Origin: Symbiodinium natans
Lineage: Eukaryota; Sar; Dinophyceae; Suessiales; Symbiodiniaceae
DNA length: 64,000 nucleotides
Assembly (NCBI GenBank): GCA_905221605.1
Contig: CAJNDS010000502.1
Coordinates: 834,501-898,500, forward strand
Direction: 5' to 3'
Shown one piece after another: positions 61,490-64,000 of the stretch; positions within the stretch are counted from its first letter, which is position 1, and every line of letters begins with the position of its first letter. Made by a program: the position numbers and the translations under genes. Below the pieces are notes generated by a model. The model made no database searches and was not told where the DNA came from. It saw nothing but the letters and a program-made list of their open reading frames with translations.

Positions 61490-63250
61490 TGCCACAAAAG
61501 TCTCGCAGACGCTGCAGCGCTCTCCCCCCTTCCCTGCAAAGCCCTAAACCCGAACTCCCAGAAGCAAAGTTTCCGAGATGCGGCAACCCGAAGCCCTGAA
61601 CCCCGAGTCCTAAGCCTTAAAACCCAAACTCCTACAGCCCAAGCTCAAGAAAAAAACTGAGCCCCAGACCCTCAACCCTGCAAAGGTTCCGAGAAGCTGA
61701 AGCCGGAGTCTACGCCTGTCGGCACTACTTTACAGGACCTCGGGTTTATAGGGCTTTGGGGTTTACAGGGGTTATAGGGCTTAGAGGGTTTGTAGGGTTT
61801 ATGGGGTTTACGTTCAGGGCTGGTCACTGCTTAAAGCTGCAGTTCAGGGCTTGAAAGCTGGTTTGCTACAGGCCATGGGCCGTTTTTTTGTAAAAGGATG
61901 TGTTTGCATTTATACAGAAGCTTGCCGTCAACAGGGGCTGCAGGAACCACTGGGTTTGAGGGATATGGCTCGGGCTTTGGGGTAGCCTTGGACCAAAAAC
62001 GGCAGGGCATCGGAACTCAGATGCAGATTTTCTCAGCGCTTTCGTCCCTTGAGGATTTGCTGTTCGGTTCTCTATTTTTCCACAAGGGAGGCGACTTACA
62101 GTCAGGGACACAGTCGGGGTTTGGGGAGGGGGGGGGGGGGGAGGAGGGTTTGCCCGAACCCGAGACCCTCCCCTTTCAGGGCTGTCAGGCCTTTAAGCTC
62201 CAAAAACATCCCTGAACCACCAGACCTAAACCCTAAACCCCTAAACCCCTAAACCCTAAACCCTAAACCCTAAACCCTAAACCCTAAACCCAAATGTGTA
62301 CGTCCGAGCCTCCCAAAATGTCTTGCTTTCTGGGAGCTTTCAGTCCTTGAGCCGAGCTTATGTCTTGGGGCTCATTCATAGCTGGGTACTGGAGTACTAT
62401 ACTTTACTACCTTTGTCTAGTTCTGGGTTCCTATACTAGCTACTTAATGTTAGGGTCACCTTTTATAAACCGGGTGTCAATAGTGGCAACTTTTCCGGCC
62501 GGGATTTTTGCCCAAAAGTTTGTTTCATGAACAGTTTCCATTATGTTAGGCTGCCCCGAACCCTAAACCCCATTTTGAGGGGGGTCGTAATCAAAAAACG
62601 GGTGGTAATAGTGGAAACTTTTCCGGTAGAATTTCCTAAATGTGCTTCCGAGAGTACTCCTCTTTTCACTCGAGGCCGAGACCACACAGCTGAGAGTGCT
62701 TCACTTCAGCAGAGGCAGTCCTAGAGAGTGCCTTAACTGGTTGAGGTAATCCTTGGGGCCGTCGCAAGAGAGGCAGCCAGAAAATCCTGATCTTCGTGGC
62801 TGACCGAAAAGCATCGATTTCTTCTTAAAATCCTTCTAAAAAACAGCTCCCGAACAAATCCGCCAAGGCTACCCCCCACGAGGCCTCGAAATCGTAATAA
62901 TAAAGGGTGACATTAATAAAGTCCGGCGAACGGGGCGATGCCGGTCTGGGACTCTCTTCCATCAGCAAGCCTCTTTGGCTACTTACTGACAGCAATCCAG
63001 ACCGAGCCCAATTATTACCACCCCGACCCCTTTCAAAGTTTGTTTGGACCCAGCGCCGGAACAAATCCGGGGAGGGGGGGGGGGGTTTATTAAAGCGACC
63101 TTAACATTATACCTAAAAAGTATATACTTCTTTTCTTGGGTACTCCAAAGTCGGGATCGAGAGTTAGGGGCTCTAGGCTTAGGGTTCTCAAGGTTTTGGG
63201 CTTCAGGGTGCCGGTGGCTATCATCCTGAGCATCATCAGTGCTGTCGTCA
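61490..63250. other. Stretch after the last kinesin exon found
   Basis: Mostly intron-like: short CCCTAAA/TTTAGGG tracts, poly-G runs and repeat fragments (GGTAATAGTGGAAACTTTTC at 62608 resembles GGTGTCAATAGTGGCAAC at 62471). The expected kinesin VPYRxSKLT exon was searched for by eye and not seen. Confidence 0.4.
62222..62292. repeat. CCCTAAA telomere-like array
   Basis: Nine heptamers, two of them octamers (CCCCTAAA). Confidence 0.9.
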
Positions 63251-63257
63251 TTTCATC

Positions 63258-63452
63258 ATGATTACCTTACGGGCAACGGAAGTTTTGTGGCTAAAGAGCG
63301 TCCGTGGCTTGGTGCCAGCCAAGATGACAAAGCGGCTACAGCCGGCAGATGTTGCTCTGTTCATTGATCTGTTCAGCAGGCTGAAGGCATGCTTCCGTGC
63401 GACGTGGAGCGAGGAAGAGTCTTTGTCGCAAGGCACTGTGTCGCAGGAGTAA
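63258..63452 (+). mobile_element. DDE-transposase-like remnant
   Basis: A plus frame of 64 codons includes GLVPAKMTKRLQPADVALFI then DLFSRLKACFRATW. V-P-A-x-x-T-x-x-L-Q-P-x-D is the pattern I associate with the end of the DDE catalytic core in pogo/Tigger-type and related transposases, where the last acidic residue sits in the QPxD segment. The rest of the transposase was not found; a second open frame (63389-63694) continues downstream and may be the same element after a frameshift. Confidence 0.5.
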
Positions 63453-64000
63453 TGGCTCCGCATCATGTGCAATGCCACTCCAGATATGCTGATCGGCCAC
63501 AGCTGGCAGTGTTGACCATCTCCCGGCCTGCTCGGAACCGAGGAAACTACGGCCGAAAGCTTTTGCCAGGGACTGGCATACCCTGCGGACGTTGTCAGAA
63601 GGCTTCAGTTCCGCGCAAACGCCTAGCTAGATCTCGGAGGTTGAGGTTTAGGGCCCTAGGGTTTGGGGCACAGGGTTTAGGGCATAGGGTTTAGGGCTTT
63701 AGGGTTTAGGGCCGAAAACTGAGGTGGTCATTTCTTATATATAAGTTCTATTAAAACACGGATCCTTGAGTGCCTGCCCCCCATAGGGTCTCCTAAACCG
63801 TAGGGTTTAGGGCCCTAGGGGCATAGGGTTTAGGGTTCTAGAGGTTGGATAGGAGTCTATTGTGGGCCTTAGATTTCGGGCTTTGGTTTGAGCTTTAGGC
63901 CTACTGGGTTTAGGCCTACTGGGAATGATTGAGTGAACTTTACATGTTCTTAATGTTGTGGGATTCTTGGGCGGGTGGGTATTTTTTCCAACGCTTGACA

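Noticed and set aside
1-64000. rRNA, tRNA or spliced-leader genes
   Set aside because: No conserved rRNA cores, tRNA cloverleaf with A/B boxes, or spliced-leader-like sequence was recognised by eye; a covariance-model scan would be needed to exclude tRNAs.

Overview
The window looks like nuclear DNA of a dinoflagellate, or a close alveolate relative. (i) Plant-type telomere heptamers (TTTAGGG/CCCTAAA) are scattered through nearly all of it. (ii) The one gene that can be reconstructed exon by exon, a kinesin, uses GA, GC and GT 5' splice sites with AG 3' sites, a mixture reported for dinoflagellates. (iii) Exons are short (about 45-120 bp) and separated by long introns. (iv) A second gene carries an SRAWCRLE motif that I associate with dinoflagellate predicted proteins. 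There are no bacterial operons, and I recognise no rRNA or tRNA.

Layout. 0.3-7 kb: plus-strand exons of a W-x-D-Y-C / SRAWCRLE protein, interrupted by a satellite at 1.3-2.7 kb. 9-47 kb: many short open segments, almost all plus strand, each between telomere-like tracts and often with a CAG acceptor and a GTTTAG or GTAGGG donor. They probably belong to several genes of unknown function; apparent terminal exons lie near 10.2, 19.4-20.2, 28.5, 43.98, 44.4, 44.8 and 46.9 kb. 12.56-17.74 kb: an AT-rich block of two neighbouring foldback (palindromic) elements with shared ends and a shared core hairpin. 47.16-61.49 kb: a plus-strand kinesin motor domain in thirteen exons. 63.26-63.45 kb: a DDE-transposase-like remnant.

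The second kinesin intron (47.5-54.9 kb) contains, on the opposite strand, a dual-specificity-phosphatase-like coding region, a decayed second copy of it, two palindromes of about 170-215 bp, and a mosaic of four or five minisatellite families. Telomere-like tracts stop at about 47.6 kb and resume at about 54.65 kb, so this block looks inserted.

The main unusual feature is the intron architecture. Many exons have CCCTAAA tracts on their left and TTTAGGG tracts on their right, so many introns begin with TTTAGGG and end with CCCTAAA. Such introns are bounded by inverted telomere-like repeats that could pair in the pre-mRNA, and the first repeat often supplies the GT donor (G|GTTTAGGG). Several families of short inverted-repeat (MITE-like) elements lie in the introns; two copies have clear target-site duplications and one starts exactly at an exon end.

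Limits: outside the kinesin, the phosphatase-like region and the SRAWCRLE gene, exon calls rest on open frame plus splice-like flanks. An open frame of 25-30 codons is common by chance, so confidences are low. No database search was possible.
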